From NCBI GenBank assembly GCA_004802645.1, contig SRKS01000004.1, positions 1,550,001-1,614,000 on the forward strand: a stretch of 64,000 nt of DNA, read 5' to 3'. The position numbers were made by a program, and so were the translations under genes. This document shows, piece by piece, positions 49,727 through 60,732 of this stretch. Origin of the DNA: Amesomyces nigricolor (taxonomy: Eukaryota; Ascomycota; Sordariomycetes; Sordariales; Chaetomiaceae). Under the pieces are notes generated by a model that had not been told where the DNA came from, did no database searches, and saw only the letters and a program-made list of their open reading frames with translations. Numbering within the stretch: the first letter of the stretch is position 1; each line of letters starts with the position of its first letter.

Positions 49727-52579
49727 CTACCCAGCCGTGTCGGCAGCCTGCATCGGAGGACTCGAGCTCTTGTGCTTCCTGAACAGGCTATGCAAGCCAT
49801 TGATCCTGAACCGGCTCGGTTTCTTCTTCAACTGCCGGGCGGATTGATCAGCAGGCTCCAGAGCGCCACCGTTCCTCTTCCCGCCGTACCCGTTGGTCAT
49901 CGGGGCGTGGCCGTTTTGCATGGGCGGCGGCGGCGGGTCGTGGTGCTGCTCTTCGTCGAGTGCCAGGGGCGGGGGGAAGGTGTCGATTCTGAGGTTGGTT
50001 TGGCTCTTGGTGGCAGATTCTGGGATGGTGGTTGTTGATTCGGCGGGGTGGAGGTGCACTGTCGGGATGCTGTGTGGCCGCTCGAACGAGTCGCGGCTGA
50101 CAATGCTGGTTCCTTGCGTGCTCGGGGACAAGGGCATCTTGCCGGTGGTCGCGCTCGTCGCTTGCGAAGCCCAATCTCCGCTGTTTGGTGCGGAGCTCCC
50201 GTCGGTCGTCTGGCTGCATCGGTGCCGAGAGTGGCGATGTCCGTGGCTGCCATGCGTATGGAAGGTGTCGTGGTGGCCGTAGTCGTTCGCAGGGAAGCTG
50301 GTGACGATGCCGTTCACCAAGCGTCCGTTAGCGGCCCGCCTAGGGCTTTCCTGTGGCTTCTGGAACGACTCGGTCTGCTGCATTGTGTTGTCCGGGGCCG
50401 CGTCGGGTTCGACGACCTTTGGCACGGTTCCTACTGCCCCCTTCGCAGGATGCGCTTCCGTCGCGGGGTCCGGGGGGGTGGTGAAGTTCAGGGAGTTGGG
50501 AGAGAGTTTTGTCTCCGTCTCCCGCTGCGCTGCTGGGGAGGTTGACTGCCGCTCGTGTTCTTCCCGAATGATTCTTTCAAACAGGTCCTGGTTTAGCAGC
50601 AGCTCGTCCACACAGTACTGCATAGCGGGTAAAATATCTGCAACGCCCTGGAAGAGCGGAAGGGCAAACAGGGTCATGAACTTCAGCTGAGACGTCGACA
50701 GTGACAAGGTATCCTTCTTCGGCTCTGACATCAGGGACGTGGGGATTTCAAGCTCGCCCTCCATGGTGGCTTGCCGGGAAAACTCGTCGGACAGGATGTG
50801 CATCCACTGGGTGGCTGTATCATGGCGTCGTGTCTATTGAAGATGCGTTAGGGTTTGCAGTCAGATACATAATTCCGACAATTGTAACTTACCACGTTGC
50901 TAATATCGGCACACTTGATGAGCAGTGCGCATGCAAGAGCCCTGTGCTCGTTCCTGACAGACTCAGCCCAGGCATCAGCGCTGTTGTTCGCACGAAGTTT
51001 GCCCTGGAGGTCCGCCAGCTTCTTCATGTAGTCAAAATGCAGACCCATATCAGTGGAGAGGATGGAGCTGATCATGAGGTTGCGCATCTTGCTGTCGCAG
51101 AAAGCCGAGGGCCAGTATCTCCGGAGAATTTGCGAGTAAGCGGCGCAGTGGAAGGATTCGAGAACGGAGCGGTCGTTGTACAGCTGGGCGAGTGGCGCAT
51201 TGAGTGTTACCAGAAAGCCATTATTGACTCCAGGATGTCCGACGTCATGGCCAATCGCCGTGATGAGGAGTGTCAGAGCCTCAAACGGCTGCAGAAGCTC
51301 CGCGATTGGCGACTTCGGATCAGAAGGCGTTCTCAACGCGGTCGTGGAGAAGTAGGGGGGCAGCGAGCCAATGCAGACGAGGAAGTGGAAGGTCGCCTGC
51401 AGGACATCGACCACGTGGCGGAAGTTGTGATATGGGACAAATGTGTTGTAGGCCGCTCGACAGGCAAGAAGGAAGCGGTGAAGCTGGTCTAAGTGAGGCG
51501 GTCAGTGATCAAGTAAGAGAATCAATCGTGAAGAGTAATTGACATACCTGTGGATATCCGCCATGGTTCCAACTCTGGCATGGACAAGGCATGCTTAAAC
51601 ATGACCAAGGCCGCCACAATAAGTTCATCGTCAGTGAAATCGTGGGCACAGAAATGCCACTGACCCACTGCCGATGTGATCTCGGCCTGCTTCTCGGTGG
51701 AAATTGACAGCTTGATGCTAGCAAGTACGTCCTCAGTCTCGCTCCCTATGCGGCAAATCCAACTCATGAGCTTTGACACCATGGCCTCCCGCAAGTATGC
51801 GAACGGCTTCTCCTCGCCGATGCCAACCCAGGAACGCTTCCGCCCTCGGCGAAGCTCGATCAAGCCCTTCTGATCCCGGGCGGCGTCCAAATGGGCGCGG
51901 TAGGCCAGGACCTCGAGGTTGGAGATGCACTTGGCGTTCATTGGGCTCGCCATGACATCTGTCGCGCCCAGGTCGAGACACTTTTTCAGCATCCTCTTGT
52001 TGGTTGCCTGGCGACCCTGGGATGAGCGGTCCCCAACGGCGACTTGGTTCCCTGCTTCGTTCGCACCATAGTCGTCGCCATATGGACCGCCGATAATGGG
52101 GACCGTGACGACGAGCTTGGCCACATTCCGAACATAAGACTCAGAGATTACTCTCCGCAACAACGACAATCCGTACAGCTCCTCCTCTTCACGGCCGAGC
52201 AGCGACAGTGGCGAGGGCGGCCTCGAGAGGGATTCCTCGGGAATGTCGTCCTGGTATGGGGTATCAATAAGGAAGAGAGTTGGCTTGAGGGCGACCATGG
52301 ACTTTTCTTGAAGGCTGAGCCATTGAGTCAGGCTCGAGCTGCCGGTGTTGCACAGGTGGACTGGATTTGACAATCAGCACATCGATCCAGCCCTGCTGCG
52401 GTGGGTAAGAACAAAATACCTTCACCAAAGACCTCCAGGAGCAGCCTGATATTCTCGGCAAGGTGCCCCGATTCTTCCAGGGGGACATCCCGATCGCTGT
52501 GTTGGTCGCCCCGTCTGAGATATCGGTCTCGCGCCACCGACCGGTCGACATAGATAACATTACACGAGACAGTCTCCAT
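49727..52579 (-). CDS. pde2: Class I 3',5'-cyclic nucleotide phosphodiesterase (PDE2/PdeH type)
   Basis: Four exons, 52420-52579, 51548-52360, 50893-51488 and 49727-50833, total 2,676 nt and 891 residues. The catalytic domain covers about residues 260-600. It has the class I signature YHNFRHVVD with His345, His349 and Asp352, and the metal-binding HD motif at His405, Asp406 and His409 (IGHDVGHPGVNN), so the enzyme should be active. The family hydrolyses cAMP to AMP with high affinity and restrains PKA signalling. The N-terminal ~250 residues include a response-regulator-like stretch (KLVVTVPIIGG, CLDLGATDVMASPM) of uncertain meaning. The C-terminal ~250 residues are low complexity: His-rich near 710-727, then Pro/Gln-rich, ending in a basic segment (KKKPSRFRINGLHSLFRKHK). 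All three introns keep frame. Confidence 0.94.
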
Positions 52580-55500
52580 GATGGGCCAGACAAGCGACCA
52601 GTCTTGCGACCAGGTGCGCTTCCGCCACGGGTATTATGTGTTGGAAAGTCCAGACAGGGTCTGGGGGCGGCGGCTACGCTCGCGAACGGATTCGATGTCA
52701 GCACCGCGCAAGCCGAGTGTCAGACGGCGCGTCGGCTCCGATTTCGTGGCTCTAGGTTTGTTTCGGGAACAGAGCAGATGCAGTTTGCTCTCAATCCCGA
52801 GGCGCTGCAGGTTTTCGTTCGTCTTCGGGCCCGCGATTCGGGCTTCGTATGCGCTAGGCCGGGGAATGCGCCGGTCGCGAAGTGGACTTCGAAGAGGCGT
52901 CTGGGAACAGGGCAGGATCGTCTGTCTTCGCCAGGTTAGGCATTGGGCGAATAGAGCAATGGTTTGGTTGCCGGTAGGAGTTGGATGTGTGGGAGAGCGC
53001 TGGAGAATGGGAGTGTGTGAAAAGCAGAGGGCCAGGCCGACGCACTGTCAGAAGATTTGGGAGAGAAGAGAGGCGCGGGCCCATCCAAGCCGTGCGACTG
53101 GCAACGGTCCAGTGTCTGGGTTGTGTGGACCGGGTCGTCGTGTGGATTTGGCTAAGAGAAAGCAGGTGGAGACGAGAGACGAGGAGGGTGGGGGAAAGGG
53201 GAGGGAAGGCCGAAGGAACTTAGGAAACAAAAGAGGAACGAACTGGGATGGGGCAGGCAGAATGCCGTTGTCCTGGCTGTCTCTCCTCTGGGTTGATGAA
53301 AGGCGGTCGTGGATTTGGGTGATGGAATCAGGACGCCTCAGTTTGCTCAGCTCGTTGTTCCTCGATCAGAGAAAGAGGCCACGGCAGATCCACGGTCTTG
53401 CCTGCTCTGGGCGCGCTCGAACCCATGGGGCGGATTCGCGATCTCAGGCCCTGGACGAGGGCGAGGGCGAATGCGAATGGGCAATTGATGACCCAGATGG
53501 GGAATCCTCAGGGCGCAGTCTCCGCGATGGCTTGGTCTTGGTTTTGATAAAAGACGATGATACCCAGGCAGGGACGTGGCCCCCCCAGAAACGCAGAAGT
53601 GGTGCCAGTGGTCTGGGGATGGGCACACACACGGCACTGTGTTGGAATGGCAGACAAGACGGGTTCAGGTTGGACAAGATGGAGGGATGGAGGGACGAAT
53701 GGGTGGAATGAATGGACTGCCTGAAGCCTGGGGCCTGGCCTGAAGCCTGGGGGGTGGGGGACGCTGAGGCGCTGGAACATGGAAGCAGGCATGGAAGGCA
53801 CACGCATCGGGGGGAGGCACGGAGCATGTGGGTGCGTGTGGGTACGTGCGCCCCTCCTTCATGTGGCGGGAGCCAGTCAGAGCGGGCGGCTGGGGTGGGG
53901 CAGATGCGCGAACGGGAAAGGTGCAATCTCAGGGAGCGCCAAGGCGGATGTTCATTGGTCCATCGAAGCGCCCCCTGGCCTTCTTTCTGTCTTCTCGAAA
54001 ACCCGTCGAACACGCTACTGCACGCTGAAAACCCTCGACTCGCCCGTGCCCAGACCCTCCCGCAGCGTGAAGGAATGAGCTGCAAGCCAAGGGCCGACCA
54101 CACAGTGCCGAATGCTGCCCACAAAAAACTTAAAACCCAATAAAACCGCTGCGCTGCTGCGAATGACCGGCAGGCACGTCTGCTGATGCCGCTTGGACCC
54201 TTCATTCCCACGAGGTTCGCTTCTTAGTCGTTCAGAAATTGCGCCCACAACAAACAGATTTCAGGGCAATGGGGCGATGATCGCGAACCTAAACTGCATC
54301 CATTCTGACCCCAGAAATGGAACCGGCTGAGCGGGGCCATCTTACTCAAGAGAGCATTGGGATGGAGACTGCCCATGGAGAACCACCCGGGCAGCCGCCG
54401 TCATCGGCCACCCGCAACAGCTCAACCCGAGATGCAGCAGACACAGCATGAGTTATTGGGAGCACAAAATGCAGCTTCTCGACCATGTTGATGGCACGGA
54501 CGCGCAAAAACAGTCACTGACTGGCCTGGCGACCCAGCAACAACAAACGTGGATCGTCAAACCTCCCGGGTCCCGAGCAGCGTCCCTGATCTGCAACGTC
54601 GTCACCCAGCATCGCTTCCACCGAACCCTCCACAACAAACAGCCCCTGTGACCTTGTCAAGCTTGTCGGTCCCGGCCCAGGATGCCGTCTGCTGTCGGCA
54701 ATTTGACAGCACGCCAGCATCATCGTTCAGGCAGATGACAGCTCCCCACAAGGCGTGGCCGCCGAGTGCTACGGATGGCACGGCCGGTGATGCTCCGAAA
54801 TCGAAACCAAGCTCCAGCTCCCCGCGAGCTTGGCCAACCACGCCAACCACACGCCCCCCAGCCTCTCGCAGCTTTCGACCTTCTCGAAGCAGGCAAAGCA
54901 GGCGAACGCGATCCGGCACTAGCGCCAAGAGCCGCTTCAATTTCCGCGACCCGGCCAGCAAGCAACGAATCGCCGAACCGCCCCCGCCCGCCCCTGCATC
55001 GGCCTCTTCTTGAAACGGTTTCCACACCCCAGCTGGACAATGGGAACATGGGAACATGGGAACATGCCGCGCTGTTTTTCTTTGTCCTTCCTCGTCATGC
55101 GTCAGCAGCGCAACGAGGGCACAAATTGCATCATGCTCGAGGTGTTTTGGCCGTGCCGTTCCCTGCAGCTGCAGCTGCATCTGCAGCCTCTCCGCCCTCC
55201 CCGTCCCTCCAATGGCATTGCTGTGTGTTCGGAGGAGCTCAAGCCTCAGCTCAAGCCGGGCTGTGGCTCAGATCCCGCAATCTGCCTGGCCTGTCAAAGA
55301 GCAAGGGTTGAATCGATCGCAGGGGCACGGCTTGACCTGGGACCCCGCGGAAGACACACTCTGGTTGACTTGTGCTTTTTCCCTCCTCATTGTTGTTGTA
55401 TGTACCTCGGCCCAGGGGCAGTGAGTGGCTTGTTGAGAAAGGCCACCGGATCCTGCTCCGTCGGCCGCTGCCGTGTGCCGACTTTCTTTCATCCCGTACC

Positions 55501-56753
55501 CCGGCTCTGTTCCGGGACTCATGTGGTTGTAACCGGCACGTTGGCCGGAGTCTCGAGCTGCCCTGACGCCCCTCTCCCAACACTTGCATTCTCTCCAACA
55601 GCATGGCTGGCAGTACCACAAGTTTGAGACCTACATATGTGCTGGTAACATGCTGCATCTCTCCTTCCACCACGCCGCCGAATCCAATTCCAAATCTAAC
55701 TCAGCGGTAAGTCCATGTGAACGCCAAACAACAACGTACAGATAAAACATCTCAGCATATTTCCCCTTTCATCACACCTCCCAGCCTGTGTCCTCCCCCC
55801 CTTCCCCAGAGAACCCAAAACCCGTTTCCCCCAAACACACCACACACACCACACCCCCACGGGCCACGGCCAACAAGCCCCAAACCGGACACTCAATCCC
55901 CATGGGGAGGGCTATAAATACCACCACCCAACTCTCCAAACTGTTTCAGCCCCGTTGGTTCGGTTTGGCCCACCGGCTCTTGTCGTATCACAAACCTACC
56001 AGAACCACAAACAGGGGGGTTTGTTACATAGTGAACATAAGAACGGGGTGGGCACTAGGTTGCAGCAGACATTAATTACCTTAGTGCGGGAAGGTATCAT
56101 CACCATTTCGGGAGGCAGCCCTCCGCGGGAAAGATTTGGGGATGGTTGGTTCGGCATTCGGAGGGAAGGGGTTTGGATGAAACCTTACAAGTATCCTGGT
56201 CTGGTCGTGTTATGCTCGGAATTCCGGAGGTGTTATCAGTGAGTTGGTATGGGGATGAGGGCGTTTGTGTTTGGTGAAATACTTCCAAGGGGCATGGACG
56301 ATATTGTTGCGCTGGGAGGATATTGCTTTTCAAAATTAGGGAAAATTCCCTTCTGCTGTTGCATGAGGAGCGGGAACCAAAGATGAGGGCATGTCGAACG
56401 GAGCCACCACGGAGGCCATCTGTTACGCCTCATCTCCCGTCCGCCGGCGCTGCCGGGCATGAATAATTGATCAAGATAAGAACTTAACGGCTCGGCTGAG
56501 GGAATGATTCCTACAATAGCTGTACCGAACTATCGGCCCTTCCTCGGGGGCCGTTAAAGAATAGCCAGTACGCCAACTCAAGGCTGGATGACGTTGATTA
56601 CATGTCTTCCTATGACAATGATCCCGCATGCCTATCATCAGACGAAGTTGCGAGCCTCAACATATGCCCGTCTTTTAGCACCATTCCAAAGTGGCCCTCC
56701 TCCAGTTCATCTCCCCTTTCCACAGCAGACAACCAACTGTTTACCCCACAACT
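52580..56753. promoter_or_regulatory. 4.2-kb gene-free stretch upstream of PDE
   Basis: Both flanking genes are on the minus strand, so this holds the PDE promoter and leader and the 3' end of APC4. The long open frames on both strands here are Arg/Pro/Ser-rich, have no domains and no splice logic, and do not look like genes. An octamer repeat is at 55,041. No RNA gene was recognised. A long regulatory region or an unrecognised noncoding RNA is possible. Confidence 0.5.
55041..55064. repeat. Three tandem TGGGAACA octamers
   Basis: Three perfect 8-bp units lie in the gene-free stretch about 2.5 kb upstream of the PDE start codon. Confidence 0.85.
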
Positions 56754-59509
56754 CTAGAAGTCGGCTGGGAGAGCCCAGGTCTTGTACATCACCTTGTCTC
56801 GCCCCAGCAGACACACCCTGGCGGGAATCTCGCCCCTGAGGTTGTTCGCCTGCTGGACCTCCATCTGAATCGGGATGAAGCCAGAGATGTGGGAGAAGCC
56901 AAAGTATGAGCCCATTGCCTCGGTGAGCTCCACTGCGGAAGGGAATTGCCCTGGTGTATACTCCTGGTATGGCATATGACTAGACGAGTAGGCAATCCGT
57001 AGCAGGACCGATTTCGGCTCCTCTAGTGGGGGGTTAGTGGAAACTCTTGCGTTCGTGAAGAACGGGAGAAGGGAAGACGTGCCTGTTCGACTGCACAGGA
57101 CTAACAGTGATTTGTCGTCGAGAAACTGGAAGTCCACAACAACCGTACCCTTTGGCAGTGCAATCCCACAGCTCGTGGTTATGGCCGGGGCATTGGTGTT
57201 GTTCAGAGAAACATCGGACCGCATGATGAAGACTAGTATTCGTTAACCACAAGGTCTCAGCCATCAGTCAGGAAATAGACATACTCTTCGACTTGTCGTC
57301 TTCTGGTACAATTGCGGTGAACACGGGGGCGAAGTCGTTCTGGGCGCCACCATTAGCGAGACACATCCCCATGGCCGAGGGCGCAAAGAACACTGACCTT
57401 CTTATTGGGCCGGCTCATCCAGATATCGTGTTTCCAGATCTTCTGTCCGATCGATACTTCCGTACCCTGTCCGAACCGGACGTTTTGCTTCTCGGCCTCA
57501 GCAATACCCTTGAAGACGCTGTTGGCTCGTGAAGTCAAATAATTCACTAGAAAGTCAACTCGCGGCAGCACTTTCATGTAGGGTCGCCCTGCCTCTTGTT
57601 CCTGCAGCTGCCTGTCAAGCAGTTCCAATAGTGACGGCCCCGGCTCGATCATCTCCTGGTCTTTGACGTAGTCCTCCTTGGCAACCTCGTCAAAGTAGAG
57701 GGCCAGCGGGCTGCTGACCAGATAGTGCTGGATGTACGCCATCACTTTGGGGTGATCCATGGTCGCTTCCTTCTCGGAGATCTCGTCGCTCATCGAGGAT
57801 GACGAGGTTTGTTTGTCGATTTCCAGCTTCAGCCAGATTGAAAAGACACTGAAGTGCTCTAGCTCGTCCATGACCGTGGTCAGCACCCTGTGGGCGACCA
57901 TCATGAGACAGGATACGATGTTCAGGAGCTTGTTAATCTGGGCTTCGTTGAAGCCAATGTTCTCTTCTGAATCGTGGAACCGGGCAATTCCGAGCAGACG
58001 GCTGAGAATGACGCCGCATCTCTCCAAGGCTGGAATGAAGTTTTCGTGGACTAGACCACGGAGACTGGTCAGGCCAGAGACCACAGCCTTCTCCCAGCGT
58101 TTGTGCCCCTGAAAGTGTCAATACAGCCTCGCAATATCTGTCAACAGCCAATAGAGAGCACTTACCCGGTCACCCAAAGTGTCCAAGAGCCACTCCTTGA
58201 CAGGCTCAAAAACATGGCCCGTCACAACTGTGTGGTACAGTGCCTGGACGACTGTCATGTCCCCGATCTTCTTCAGATCATCTTGCACTCCAAGCATGAA
58301 CCTCGCGGGCAGTTCCCTGGTTGACTTCCACTCGCTCACCATATGTGACTGTGTCTGCTTTAGGTACCGCAGTAAGTTCTGCAGTGTCGTCGTCTTAGAC
58401 GCCAGCAAGGTTAGGTTTACCGGCGAGTGGTGCAGAAATTTGAGATCCATAGGCACCAGATGTAGTGCTGTTCCGTCCCCTCCCTGTGGTCGAAGCAGGA
58501 GCATATGCGTTGAAGCCTCCGGCCGTGAGCTGTGTCCGCATAACTGGAAGACACCATCCCCACGCGGCGAGTGCCTCAGGGCACCGATGACAAACGAGTC
58601 GTAGATACTAAGGTGAATGCCACCATCGGCCGTCCCAACAACCATAACATGGACATCATCCGCGTCGTCGGCCTTGCACGTCCGGAACACCGACTCGAGT
58701 GATACCGTTGTCGAGAATAAAAACATATCGTCCCTGCCCATGTCAGTCAATCGATGTCCCCCAGTCCAACCCCAACCAAAGACCACTTACCCTGACCCCC
58801 CAGAAACAGGCAACGGACTCAACTTGGGCAACGCCGTCTCAACCTCCAGAAACGTCAACTCATGCGGCAAATCAACCGCCACATCCCCAGTCCGTTCCCC
58901 ATCCAGCCGTATCCTCCTCCCCTCTCCCTCCCTAACCACCCCCTTCCCCCTCCCCCGTCCTGTCACATTCCTGCTCCACACAATAAACTCAATCTTACCC
59001 ACTCCCCCAGATGTGCCATCACACACCCGAATATGATGCACCGTCTTCCCGCCCTCGACACCCATCAGCCTCACTACGCCGTCACTCCACCCCGCGGCGA
59101 GGAACTGCCCTATTGCTCGTTGTCAGCACCATCTCTACTCCCAATACACCACCATCACCACAGCCCACCACAACTATCCCCCAACCCCCCAAATCAGATT
59201 CAGAAAAGAAAACAAAAAAAACTGACCATCACCCTTCCACCTCCCCCCCTCAACCCTCCTCCCCCTCTCCACATGCTTCGACACAAGCTGGTGGTCGCCC
59301 GCCCGCCAGACATGCAGCACAGAGCCTGCGTCGCCGGCTGTGGCGGTCAGGTCGAGGGCGGGGTTGACGGCGAGTAGATACCTGCTGCTGTTGTTATTGC
59401 TGCTGGTTGTGGTCGCGGAGGCGGGAGAGGAGAGGGCGGTGGAGTTGAAGAGGGGGAGGTCGGGGATTTTGTGGAGGGGGGTTGTTGTTGTTGTGTTTGA
59501 AGGTGGCAT
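56754..59509 (-). CDS. apc4: Anaphase-promoting complex subunit 4
   Basis: Six exons, 59227-59509, 58791-59109, 58166-58733, 57398-58108, 57285-57339 and 56754-57232, total 2,415 nt and 804 residues with an intact frame. The N-terminal half is a WD40-like propeller; AVNPALDLTATAGDAGSVLH, VWRAGDHQLVSK and QFLAAGWSDGVVRLMGVEGG are typical APC4 WD40 repeats. The central helical APC4 long domain starts near KTTTLQNLLRYLKQTQSHMV and continues through FIPALERCGVILSRLLGIAR and MMVAHRVLTTVMDELEHFSV. APC4 is part of the platform of the anaphase-promoting ubiquitin ligase in the nucleus. Two donors are GTCAGT and the first begins GTCAGT followed by a T-run, but the frame supports them. A short intron-like stretch in the last exon (near 57,010) was left in because removing it breaks the frame. 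Confidence 0.93.
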
Positions 59510-60732
59510 TTTGGGGGTAGTTGGTGGGGATTGGGTTGGGGTTTGGTGGTGGTGGTGTTTGGGTTGAGGTTAGTTGAAGTCGGGTGGGAGTTGAAGTCAG
59601 CGGAAGGTTTGACTTGTGTTGGGAAGTTGTTGTGTCAGTGAGGTTGAGATTGGCGAGATTGAGAGGACGCGTTGTTGGGCTTGTTTTAGGTCAGGGCAAT
59701 GTTAGAAAATATCAGAAAAAGTCTGGGTGCAGAGATCGGTCGTAATTTAGCCTCAGCCAAAGAAGACTGCGGGTTGCCCTTGCCAGTTGATGTTCACGTT
59801 CAACTCGAGTCTCAATTCAATATGCAACTTCAACTTGAGCTGGATGAAAGTTGAGATGGAGCAACAGCGTGAGACCGGTTGAAATATTCGCACTGTGCGC
59901 TCAAAACACACAACACCTGGAGACACATCTGGCGTCTTCAACCCCATGAGCTGACAAAGGGAATATCAGAATTGGCATAAAGCAGCAGGATGTGCAACCA
60001 CGGAAGGTCCAAGAGTAGAAATGAAAATTCCCTTTCAATTCCATTCTTCCATTTCAAGAACTTTCTCCCTATCAAATCAACGAGGCTTAGCCCGGCTTAA
60101 AGCTATAACTATGCTCTGAAAACTACCGCAAATGCTGGTTGGCATGTAGCAAGATATGAAGTTCGAACGTAAAACAAGCAACAACTCATCCGTGGAAAAC
60201 TACTGCAAAGTAGAAAGATATCTCAAACTCTGAAACCCAGAGCTAAAAATCGAGTCCGACCTACCCATCAACCTCCTTTTCCCATGTTAAAAATATTTTC
60301 CGCCTCCAGCTCTTGCCCAACCAGGGAAATAGCGCAATATCAAACGCCCAAAAAACACCGCGCGAAGTAGGATAAAGAAATCCCTTCCCCTTTGCCCTTT
60401 CTCGATACCCCTTTTCCTCGAATCCATCGCTGTTGAAAATAAGCCCGTAGGAAAGCCATTCGCTTGCTTGCTGAGCAATATCCCCTTTCCTCCCTTCACC
60501 CCTTTTGTTTGTTTATTTTGTCCGTCTGTTTTTGGTTCTCCTCTTGTCCCTCCATCATTCACCACCCGGCCCGAGAAAACGCAAATGCCCGATGTCAAAG
60601 CCCGTTCCGATCAAAATCGCACCATCCTTGCATACCCCAGCCTCCACCCCCGCACCGCACCGCATTGCCCCGATCAACGGACCTCAACCTCAACCCAACC
60701 TACCACCCCCTCCTCCTTTTTCTTCTCTTGTT
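59510..60732. promoter_or_regulatory. APC4 promoter and 3' region of the transcription factor gene
   Basis: Both neighbours are on the minus strand. The middle part (59,700-60,300) is AT-rich and may be the long 3' untranslated region of the transcription factor gene. No gene is seen. Confidence 0.5.

Noticed and set aside
52578..53711. 377-codon plus-strand open frame upstream of PDE
   Set aside because: It is Arg/Gly/Trp-rich, lacks domains and begins antisense to the PDE start codon region.
57005..57070. Intron-like segment in the last APC4 exon (GTCTTC to CACTAG with a CTAAC)
   Set aside because: Removing 56 nt destroys the frame, while the retained sequence keeps the conserved SVLLRIAYSS block in frame.
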